Source: JAGTVG01 sp964389805
Lineage (GTDB): Bacteria; Bacteroidota; Bacteroidia; Cytophagales; Cyclobacteriaceae
Assembly: GCA_964389805.1 (NCBI GenBank)
Contig: CAYMFU010000134.1
Location: 1-53,836 of the forward strand
Direction of reading: 5' to 3'
DNA: 53,836 nt
In this document: positions 1 to 7,123 of the stretch, one piece after another
Position numbering within the stretch: the stretch's first letter is position 1
Layout: each line of letters opens with the position of its first letter
Translations under genes and position numbers: made by a program
The notes under the pieces: generated by a model
Told to the model about the DNA's origin: nothing
Seen by the model: only the letters and a program-made list of their open reading frames with translations
Database searches by the model: none

Positions 1-90
1 TTCTACATATTCCATACTAAAAGCTGCATTGTTTCCTAAAATCTCAGGATATGAAATAAATCTAATGAATAAGTTACACGCAGTTTAATA

Positions 91-1131
91 TCAGGATTCT
101 TCCAGAATCCTTTTGGTCTCTTCTTCGGTACCCAGTAAAACAGCTATCCAACTGGTATCTTTATTAGATTCAAGTATAATTTTTATTGTCATTGTTAAAG
201 GAACGGAAAGGAACATACCAACAGAACCGAAGATAAAACCCCAGAATATAAGAGAAAGAAAAACGACCAGAGTTGAAAGACCCAGCCCTTTGCCCATAAC
301 TTTTGGTTCAACAATGTTCCCAACGATCAAATTAACAGCAAGATAACCAATACCTGTCCAGATCATTCCACCAACACCTAATTGTACGAGTGCCAGAAGC
401 ATGGTAGGCACTGCCGCGATGATAGAGCCTATGTTGGGAATATAATTAAGCATGAAAGCAATGGTGCCCCATAGTATCGCATAGTCAACGCCGATAATGT
501 ACAGGTAAATGGTAATCAGAATTCCAGTCAGAAGACTAACAATGGTTTTAATGCTGAGATAGCTTCGTATACTTTGTCCAATCTTATTTAAAAATTCTAA
601 AGAATTTCCATATTTTAGTTCAATTACTTTAGTCTTTAAGACGAATCCATTAAATTCTAACAAGATAAATATAGTAATCAGCATGATCAGGAACGAGTTG
701 GACATGATCCCACCGAGTTGTCCAACCATATTTGCAGAAAAGTTCAGGATCTTTTTTGGATCAAGTATCTGGATAAATTGATCTGATTTCATTTGTATGC
801 CCCACTGATTAAGTTGAGCCATCATATTATTAAAAATATTTTTAAGACTGTCTTCATATTTAGGGGCATCCTGTGCAAACGCTGACAGAGATTCCCCAAT
901 CAAACTGCCAATCAACGTAAATATTAATAGTATACCTATCAATACTATAAAAACAGCCACTGTAAAAGGTACTTTTCTCTTAGAAAGCCAGTGAATTGGT
1001 TGTGTACAAACAATACTGATAAACAGTGATAGAAGGATGGGTATAACTATACTCTGGGCCTGCATCAATCCTGCTATAACTATGATTACTGCAGCTGCGA
1101 TTATAAAAGATGATCTTCTCTGATTGCTCAT
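91..1131 (-). CDS. AI-2E family transporter (putative permease)
   Basis: The 346-residue polytopic inner-membrane protein belongs to the AI-2E transporter (PerM/UPF0118) family. Two hydrophobic helices lie in the first 45 residues and a third near 55-80. A hydrophilic loop of about 60 residues follows, then four or five more membrane segments. The family hallmarks are in the C-terminal half: a PNIGS motif in a membrane segment and a GSVGMFLSVPLT stretch near the end. Family members export autoinducer-2 or act as cation/proton antiporters, so the substrate here is open. The start is an ATG at 1131. The gene stands alone and is divergent from the porin gene; it does not form an operon with anything visible. 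Confidence 0.88.
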   Translation of the reverse strand: MSNQRRSSFIIAAAVIIVIAGLMQAQSIVIPILLSLFISIVCTQPIHWLSKRKVPFTVAVFIVLIGILLIFTLIGSLIGESLSAFAQDAPKYEDSLKNIFNNMMAQLNQWGIQMKSDQFIQILDPKKILNFSANMVGQLGGIMSNSFLIMLITIFILLEFNGFVLKTKVIELKYGNSLEFLNKIGQSIRSYLSIKTIVSLLTGILITIYLYIIGVDYAILWGTIAFMLNYIPNIGSIIAAVPTMLLALVQLGVGGMIWTGIGYLAVNLIVGNIVEPKVMGKGLGLSTLVVFLSLIFWGFIFGSVGMFLSVPLTMTIKIILESNKDTSWIAVLLGTEEETKRILEES

Positions 1132-1233
1132 TGGGTAAATTTCAAGTTCTATTAAAAACCGTACATCTTGTACCTGAATTTAAATTAAAATCCAATATCT
1201 GATATTTGATGTGAAAATACAACTGGATTAATA

Positions 1234-1265
1234 ATTGATAAATAGATCGAATAATTCTGATTTTG
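1234..1265 (+). promoter_or_regulatory. candidate Bacteroidota promoter for the porin gene
   Basis: ATTG at 1234-1237 and TGATTTTG at 1258-1265 are separated by 20 bases. This resembles the -33 TTTG / -7 TAnnTTTG promoter with one mismatch in each box. The predicted transcript starts near 1272, about 26 bases before the ATG at 1298, which supports that start codon. Found by eye only. Confidence 0.33.
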
Positions 1266-1297
1266 TCTATTTTATGTTAGAACGGTTTAAAATATAG

Positions 1298-2713
1298 ATG
1301 ATAATATTGGAATTGAAATGTTTAAAATTCTTAAATTGGCATCAAAGAAATACAAAAGCTTTGATAGAATCAATTCGATCAAAACACTCACGATCACACT
1401 TAGTCTTATATTCTGTTATTTTGCTATTAATATCGGCGAACTGGACCTCCGTTTCCTTCGCGCAGGAAAAAACGAAGCAGGATTCAACATTTGTTGAGCT
1501 GGATTATGAAGATCCGGTTGACAAAACCGGTGAATCGGATTCAAATTTTGTGCAAATCGTACGTGGAAAGCCTCAAGAGGAAGATATAGAGTTTGATACA
1601 GTATCACAATATCAGGATGTATACCCTTTGGATATTGCCAGTGACAGAGGCTTATTTATACTTTCCCCGGACCGGATGATGCAGATGAGAATATTGGGAT
1701 CAGTCCGTGTACTGATGAATTACGGTGATCAGGCCATGCCGGATAAACTCACTTTTAATCCGTATGAAATTCCTTTGAGGACCGAGCCTCAAACCCCGAA
1801 TTTTTATGCCGATCTTAGACTGACCAGACTGGGCTTTGAAGTAACGCGGCGAACCCGAGAAATGGGTGATCTGTTTATCCGGATAGAAACTGATTTTGCC
1901 GGATCTAATGGATTTAGGATACGACATGCCTATGGACAGCTTGGCTCTCTTTTAATCGGACAAACCTGGACTTTATTCAGTAATGCCAGTTACGTGGTGC
2001 CTACCGTCAGCAGGGATGGTGCTGCAGGATCATCTGTATTTTTCACACCCCAAGTACGTTATTCCCATTTGATTAATAATACATTAAATTGGCAGGCTAG
2101 TATTGAATATTCAACACCCAGTATAGATGTTCCAGATTCAATTAATGCCAACCTTGTGCAGGTTATCCCGGATTTAATTGGAAGAATAAATTATAAAAAG
2201 GATAAGCTATCCTTCCGCATTGCTGCTTTAATAACAACAATATCGGGTACGGATACAACTGATGCAGTCAGTTATTCATTTGGTGGAGGAGCTTCCTTTT
2301 CAGGAATGTATGAATTCTCACAAACAAATACCCTTCATTTCTCGTTCACCTCAACCTATGCCGCGTCTAGATTTATGGACGTGTTCAGCGGGGAAAATGA
2401 AGATATAGCTTATGATCCACAGAAACAGGTTTTTGAAGGTTTGTTAGCTACTGGTGGATTAATTGCCTGGAGTCATGTATGGCCTAAAAACCTCTCCTCA
2501 TCACTGTCTTTTGGATTTGCAGCTATTACAAACAGGGATTTCCAGTCTGATAATGCCTATAGTCATAGTTATAATGCTTTGATAAATGTTTTCTGGCAAC
2601 CCGTGGATGGAGCAAGATTAGGGATCGAGTATGCCAGCGGAGAGCGCTGGAATAAGAGCGGTGAACGTGGACGCGCCACCCGCTTTTCCATACTGATGTA
2701 TTATGACTTCTAA
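1298..2713 (+). CDS. DcaP-like outer-membrane porin
   Basis: The 471-residue protein has an unusually long polar N-terminal region (about 31 residues), then a hydrophobic signal segment (about residues 34-54) ending at SFAQ, a likely signal-peptidase site. An acidic, low-complexity linker (about residues 57-105) follows. The rest is alternating amphipathic strands and ends in a terminal phenylalanine (MYYDF), as expected for a beta-barrel inserted by BAM. The region with RIETDFAG, GQTWTLFS and the following NASYVVPTVS segment resembles the DcaP-like porin family, which passes small organic acids or other small anions. No methionine lies between residue 1 and the signal core, and the upstream candidate promoter agrees with the ATG at 1298. 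Substrate unknown. Confidence 0.75.
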   Translation: MIILELKCLKFLNWHQRNTKALIESIRSKHSRSHLVLYSVILLLISANWTSVSFAQEKTKQDSTFVELDYEDPVDKTGESDSNFVQIVRGKPQEEDIEFDTVSQYQDVYPLDIASDRGLFILSPDRMMQMRILGSVRVLMNYGDQAMPDKLTFNPYEIPLRTEPQTPNFYADLRLTRLGFEVTRRTREMGDLFIRIETDFAGSNGFRIRHAYGQLGSLLIGQTWTLFSNASYVVPTVSRDGAAGSSVFFTPQVRYSHLINNTLNWQASIEYSTPSIDVPDSINANLVQVIPDLIGRINYKKDKLSFRIAALITTISGTDTTDAVSYSFGGGASFSGMYEFSQTNTLHFSFTSTYAASRFMDVFSGENEDIAYDPQKQVFEGLLATGGLIAWSHVWPKNLSSSLSFGFAAITNRDFQSDNAYSHSYNALINVFWQPVDGARLGIEYASGERWNKSGERGRATRFSILMYYDF

Positions 2714-2770
2714 ATCCTTACCGAATTAGTGGGCGCCTGCCAGACTAACCAGCAGGATCCTCATAATTTA

Positions 2771-2896
2771 TTAATTAAGCTGATTAGATTCTGAAACTTC
2801 TTTATTCTCCTCAAGGTAATCATCTCTGAAGATTTTCATAGTAAGCCGTTCCAGTTCTTCATGGTAATTTCTGAGGGTCTTTCTTCCTGCCATCAT
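2771..2896 (-). CDS. possible small protein or gene remnant (41 aa)
   Basis: The 334-base gap between the porin and M23 genes holds this short reverse-strand frame, starting with tandem ATG codons at 2896 and 2893 and stopping at 2771. The product begins MMAGRKTLRNYHEEL and is charged and helix-prone, with an acidic tail. The frame is open upstream to a stop near 2942, so it could also be the tail of a decayed gene. No family is recognised. Codon use looks plausible for a gene, but the length gives little statistical support. Apart from this and a candidate promoter near 3001, I see nothing in the gap. Confidence 0.25.
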   Translation of the reverse strand: MMAGRKTLRNYHEELERLTMKIFRDDYLEENKEVSESNQLN

Positions 2897-3000
2897 CAAT
2901 GATTTCACTAATAGAATTAAATTCGGGTAAGATAATGTACATTATTATTTATAAGATATACCCAATATAGTGTGGATTAATTCAATAATTTCAGCGATTC

Positions 3001-3032
3001 TTTGCTAATCAGTTTAGATTTAAGCTATTTTG
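3001..3032 (+). promoter_or_regulatory. candidate promoter for the M23 peptidase gene
   Basis: TTTG at 3001-3004 is followed after 20 bases by CTATTTTG (3025-3032), so the two TTTG motifs have the usual spacing although the TA of the -7 box is shifted by one base. The predicted transcript start is near 3039. A purine-rich AAGGA ribosome-binding site at 3042-3046 precedes the ATG at 3054. Confidence 0.28.
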
Positions 3033-3053
3033 TCAGGTTGAAAGGATGTGTTT

Positions 3054-4349
3054 ATGAAGTTTGCCCAGTCTGGTCTATTTATAATATTATTTATTTTGTT
3101 TCTCTTATTCGTGGTTTACCAGATCATACTTGACAGGTCTGAGCCGGAATATGAAGAGGAAATTATTTCTGAAAGGGTAGATACGGTTCAAATCCACCAA
3201 CCCGCTCTGTTATACGGCTTCCCAGCTGATTCCTTTACTGTAATCGAAAGTACAATCAGGCGAAATCAATTCCTGGGAGAGATACTATCAGAATACCAGG
3301 TTACTGACCAGGAGATCCATAATCTTTCCATTAAGTCAAAAAGGATTTATGATGTCAGGAAACTGGAAGCCCGTAAAAAATATACGCTTCTATGTACCAG
3401 GGATTCATTACCTCGTGCTGAATATTTTATTTATGAGCCCAATGCAATAGATTTTGTTGTCTATAAGTTAAAGGACAGTATCGAAGTCAGCCTGAACCAG
3501 AGAAAAATAGACACAGTAAATACCGCGGTTGCTGGTATAATTGAAACATCACTCTGGGTGACCATGTCTGATGCGGGAGCTGATCCTATGCTGATCCATT
3601 CTTTATCTGAAGTCTTCGCCTGGCAGGTGGATTTTTATCGTATTCAGAAAGGTGATCGCTTTAAGGTTCTCTATGAACAATTGTATGTAGATGATGAAGA
3701 AGCGGGAATAGGTAAAATAATGGGTGCATATTTCAATCATAATGAAGAAGATTACTATGCAGTATATTTTGACCAGGGAAGTGGAATAAGCTATTTTGAT
3801 GAAACGGGACAAAGTCTGCAAAAACAATTTTTGAAATCACCACTTCGATATAAACGCATTAGTTCCAGATATACCCGCAGGAGATATCACCCGGTATTAA
3901 AACGGTATAAATCACATCTTGGTACCGATTATGCTGCGCCAACCGGTACACCCATCAGGTCTGTCGGTGACGGTATCGTTGAAGAAGCAAGGTATTCACA
4001 ATATAATGGCAGATACGTTAAAATCAGGCATAATAGCGTATATACTACACAATATCTTCATATGTCTAAGTTCGGTAGTGGTATCAAAGCAGGCCTAAAG
4101 GTGACGCAAGGACAGGTCATTGGGTATGTTGGAAGTACCGGACTAGCTAATGGACCGCATCTTTGTTTTCGGTTCTGGAAGAATGGCCAGCAGGTAGATG
4201 CCCTGAATGTAAAATTGCCTCCTTCTGAACCAGTAAATGAAGATAAGAAGGAAGAATATGAGATAGTTATGAATAATGTCCTTGAGAAACTTGATAGTGT
4301 AGCCTTTCAAATCCAGGGTGATAGTTTGACTGCATATACTATCCATTAA
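3054..4349 (+). CDS. M23 family metallopeptidase (peptidoglycan endopeptidase)
   Basis: The 431-residue envelope protein has one N-terminal membrane anchor or signal anchor (about residues 8-23) and a periplasmic body. The middle region resembles the OapA/LysM-like linker of MepM-type proteins. The C-terminal LytM/M23 domain (about residues 275-390) shows HLGTDYAAPTGTP with the zinc ligands His and Asp, then TQYLHMS with the catalytic His. The usual HxH motif is written GPHLCF, so Cys stands where the second His normally is; I recall this as common in Bacteroidota homologues. The likely role is cleavage of peptidoglycan cross-links during growth. I prefer ATG at 3054 over the in-frame GTG at 3048 because AAGGA lies seven bases upstream. 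Confidence 0.85.
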   Translation: MKFAQSGLFIILFILFLLFVVYQIILDRSEPEYEEEIISERVDTVQIHQPALLYGFPADSFTVIESTIRRNQFLGEILSEYQVTDQEIHNLSIKSKRIYDVRKLEARKKYTLLCTRDSLPRAEYFIYEPNAIDFVVYKLKDSIEVSLNQRKIDTVNTAVAGIIETSLWVTMSDAGADPMLIHSLSEVFAWQVDFYRIQKGDRFKVLYEQLYVDDEEAGIGKIMGAYFNHNEEDYYAVYFDQGSGISYFDETGQSLQKQFLKSPLRYKRISSRYTRRRYHPVLKRYKSHLGTDYAAPTGTPIRSVGDGIVEEARYSQYNGRYVKIRHNSVYTTQYLHMSKFGSGIKAGLKVTQGQVIGYVGSTGLANGPHLCFRFWKNGQQVDALNVKLPPSEPVNEDKKEEYEIVMNNVLEKLDSVAFQIQGDSLTAYTIH

Positions 4350-4452
4350 TTTTAGATCAATCAGATTAAGTTCTTCATTGATTGAAGACGAGATTTGCCT
4401 GCGCCGATCAACAAGAAATCAACCATTAAAACTCATTAATAATGCTTATCTT

Positions 4453-4460
4453 TAATTTTG
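4453..4460 (+). promoter_or_regulatory. TAnnTTTG -7 box overlapping the first TTG codon of the exonuclease gene
   Basis: TAATTTTG is a perfect match to the Bacteroidota -7 consensus, but no TTTG lies at the expected upstream distance. If it is real, the transcript starts near 4467 and translation must begin at the TTG at 4497, not at 4458. Confidence 0.25.
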
Positions 4461-5213
4461 AAAAGAAGTAGCATAATAACCTGGAATCTATCACAATTGA
4501 TCGATATTAAAAATACCCTTATCATTGATATTGAAACTGTTTCAATTTCTGAAAATTATAATGACCTTGATGAACGGCTAAAGAAACAGTGGGAAAGAAA
4601 AGCTGCATTTCTAAAAAATGAAGAACAGCTTCCGACTGAAGAACTGTTTTTTGAACGGGCCGGAATCTATGCAGAGTTTGGGAAGGTTATCTGTATTGCT
4701 GCCGGTTTGTTTGTCAAAACAAAATCAGAAGAAATGGGTTTAAGGATCAAAGCCTTTACGGGAGAAAACGAGAAAGACATCCTCTCCAGTTTTAAAGATC
4801 TGATTAATAATAAACTTGATGGCGAAAACCTGATATTATGTGCACACAATGGAAAGGATTTTGATTTTCCTTATTTATGCAGACGGTACCTGATAAATGA
4901 AATAGAAATTCCTACTGCGCTTCAAATAGCTGGAAAAAAACCCTGGGAGATCAATCATCTCGACACTATGGAGATGTGGAAATTCGGAGATAGAAGGAAT
5001 TATTCCTCACTTGATCTGCTTGCCACTATTTTTGGCATTGAGTCAAGTAAAAAGGACTTAGATGGCAGCATGGTGAATAAGGTATACTATAAAGACAAAG
5101 ATATAGAACAGATTGAGGCTTATTGCAAACAGGATGTGTGTGTTACGGCGAATTTATTCTTAAAATTAAACCTCCTGCCGGTGATACCGGAAACAAATAT
5201 CACTTATGTTTAA
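4458..5213 (+). CDS. PolB-like DEDDy 3'-5' exonuclease
   Basis: The protein belongs to the predicted 3'-5' exonuclease family related to the DNA polymerase B proofreading domain. Acidic residues of the DEDDy active site are visible: DIETVS (Exo I, about residue 24), HNGKDFDFPYL (Exo II) and EAYCKQDV (Exo III, YxxxD). It probably trims 3' ends of DNA or RNA in the cytoplasm. The frame has no ATG at its front: a stop lies at 4440, followed by TTG at 4458 or a second in-frame TTG at 4497, which would start the protein at MIDIKNTL, a more typical length before Exo I. It is followed by the ABC ATPase gene after eight bases and heads the long forward operon. Confidence 0.82.
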   Translation: MKRSSIITWNLSQLIDIKNTLIIDIETVSISENYNDLDERLKKQWERKAAFLKNEEQLPTEELFFERAGIYAEFGKVICIAAGLFVKTKSEEMGLRIKAFTGENEKDILSSFKDLINNKLDGENLILCAHNGKDFDFPYLCRRYLINEIEIPTALQIAGKKPWEINHLDTMEMWKFGDRRNYSSLDLLATIFGIESSKKDLDGSMVNKVYYKDKDIEQIEAYCKQDVCVTANLFLKLNLLPVIPETNITYV

Positions 5214-5221
5214 AATGTTCT

Positions 5222-7123
5222 ATGAACGAGATAACTGACAATAGTAAAACTGTCCTGAATATAAGGGATCTAACTGTTGATTTTATTTCAGATAGTGGAA
5301 TATCAACAGCGGTTGAGAATCTAAACCTCAGCATCAGGGAGGGCGAGTCTGTAGGGATCGTTGGTGAATCTGGTTCAGGAAAAACCGTATCTGCATTATC
5401 AATTTTAAAATTGATACAATCCCCGCCCGGGATCTATCGGAACGGATCCATTACATTTCAATCAAAACTTTTCGGGGAGGTGGATCTATTGCAGAAAACG
5501 GAAAATGAACTACGAAAGATAAGAGGGCATGAAATTTCAATGATTTTCCAGGAGCCCATGACCTCCTTGAATCCGGTGCTGAGCTGCGGTGACCAGCTTG
5601 TCGAATCACTTACCCTGCATAAAGGGAAATCATCGAAAGAGGCCAGAGAGATGGCTGTTGATATGTTTCGCAAAGTCCTACTTCCAAGAGCAGAGATTAT
5701 TTTCGATTCCTATCCTCATAATTTATCCGGAGGGCAGAAACAACGTGTCATGATAGCCATGGCTTTAGCATGTCAGCCACAACTTATTATTGCGGATGAG
5801 CCTACTACCGCACTGGATGTTACCGTTCAGGCTAACATATTGAGACTTTTGAAAAACCTCAGGGAAGATTTAAACAGTTCAGTGCTGTTTATAACGCACG
5901 ACCTGGGTGTAATTGCCGAAATAGCGGATAGAATAATCGTTATGTATAAAGGTAAGGTCGTTGAACAGGGAACGATTTGGGAAGTATTTTCTGATCCTAA
6001 GCATCCGTATACGAAGGGATTACTGGCCTGCAGGCCAAGAATTAATCTAAGGATGAAGCGATTGCCTACCGTGGCAGATTTTATGAATCCGGAATCCCAT
6101 ATATCACATGAGGTATTAAAAGATACTGATGATCAGCAAATAACCGATGTTGATGATCAAAAATATAATTCTGTTGGAGAGGCTATCCTTTTAAATGTGG
6201 AAAGAAAAGATGAGTTGATCGAAAGACGTTTAAGTGTTATTCAGGGTGGCCCAGTTTTGAGGGTTAAGGATTTGAAGAAATATTACCCAATACGGAAAGG
6301 ATTGTTTGGAAAGAATATCGATGAAGTCAAGGCGGTGGATGGAATATCCTTTGAAGTTTACCCCGGGGAAACTATTGGGCTGGTTGGAGAATCCGGTTGT
6401 GGTAAAACTACCCTGGGAAAGTTATTAATCCGGCTTCTTGAGCCTACCTCAGGTGAGATTGTATTTGATGGACAAAACATTGCCTCTTTAAATCCAGGTG
6501 CATTAAGAGGTCTGAGGAAATCCATGCAGATCATTTTCCAGGACCCTTATAATTCATTAAATCCAAGACAGACTGTTGGAAATGCTATTTTGGAACCCAT
6601 GAAAATCCATGGTATGTTCACTGCTTCTGAGAGAAAAATCAAAGTGTTTGAGCTGCTTGGAAAAGTAGGATTAAACGATAATGTTTACAATAGGTATCCA
6701 CATGAGTTTTCGGGAGGTGAGCGGCAAAGAATATGTATTGCCCGGACATTATCTCTTCAGCCAAAATTCCTTATCCTTGATGAATCAGTATCGGCGCTGG
6801 ATGTATCAGTCCAGGCACAGATATTGAACCTGCTCAACCACTTAAAAAAAGATTTTGGATTTACTTACATATTTATATCTCATGACCTTTCCGTGGTCAA
6901 ATTTATGTCAGACCGTTTATTCGTGATGCGGGACGGAAGGTTTATTGAGATGGGATTTTCCGAAGATATTTATCTCAAGCCAAGAGAAGAATATACGAAA
7001 AACCTGATCGAATCCATTCCAAAAGGGGATCTTGAAGATATCAGGAAGAATGTATTGCGACGTAGAATTTTAAAAACAGCCAGACTCATTCGAGAGGAAA
7101 TAAAAACTAAACATGACCAATAA
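5222..7123 (+). CDS. double ABC-ATPase of the peptide/nickel transporter type (DppD-DppF fusion)
   Basis: This 633-residue cytoplasmic protein carries two ATP-binding cassettes in tandem. Cassette 1 has Walker A GESGSGKT, signature LSGGQKQR and Walker B IADEPTTALD, followed by the C-terminal oligopeptide-transporter extension (HPYTKGLLACRPR). An acidic linker leads to cassette 2 with GESGCGKTT, FSGGERQR and ILDESVSALD, where Ser replaces the usual Pro after DE. The fused form resembles GsiA/YejF, which energise uptake of peptides or glutathione. No permease or binding-protein gene is nearby, so partners must be encoded elsewhere. I start it at ATG 5222, just after the exonuclease stop at 5213, instead of an earlier in-frame codon inside that gene. 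It overlaps the RNase R gene by 11 bases. Confidence 0.9.
   Translation: MNEITDNSKTVLNIRDLTVDFISDSGISTAVENLNLSIREGESVGIVGESGSGKTVSALSILKLIQSPPGIYRNGSITFQSKLFGEVDLLQKTENELRKIRGHEISMIFQEPMTSLNPVLSCGDQLVESLTLHKGKSSKEAREMAVDMFRKVLLPRAEIIFDSYPHNLSGGQKQRVMIAMALACQPQLIIADEPTTALDVTVQANILRLLKNLREDLNSSVLFITHDLGVIAEIADRIIVMYKGKVVEQGTIWEVFSDPKHPYTKGLLACRPRINLRMKRLPTVADFMNPESHISHEVLKDTDDQQITDVDDQKYNSVGEAILLNVERKDELIERRLSVIQGGPVLRVKDLKKYYPIRKGLFGKNIDEVKAVDGISFEVYPGETIGLVGESGCGKTTLGKLLIRLLEPTSGEIVFDGQNIASLNPGALRGLRKSMQIIFQDPYNSLNPRQTVGNAILEPMKIHGMFTASERKIKVFELLGKVGLNDNVYNRYPHEFSGGERQRICIARTLSLQPKFLILDESVSALDVSVQAQILNLLNHLKKDFGFTYIFISHDLSVVKFMSDRLFVMRDGRFIEMGFSEDIYLKPREEYTKNLIESIPKGDLEDIRKNVLRRRILKTARLIREEIKTKHDQ

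Noticed and set aside
1..90. Possible start of a reverse-strand gene at position 15 (ATG with five codons to the edge)
   Set aside because: Only five codons are inside the window and no ribosome-binding site is clear, so it cannot be supported.
2736..2756. CCTGC...GCAGG hairpin after the porin gene
   Set aside because: The stem is only five bases around an eleven-base loop, and no T tract follows, so it is not a convincing terminator.
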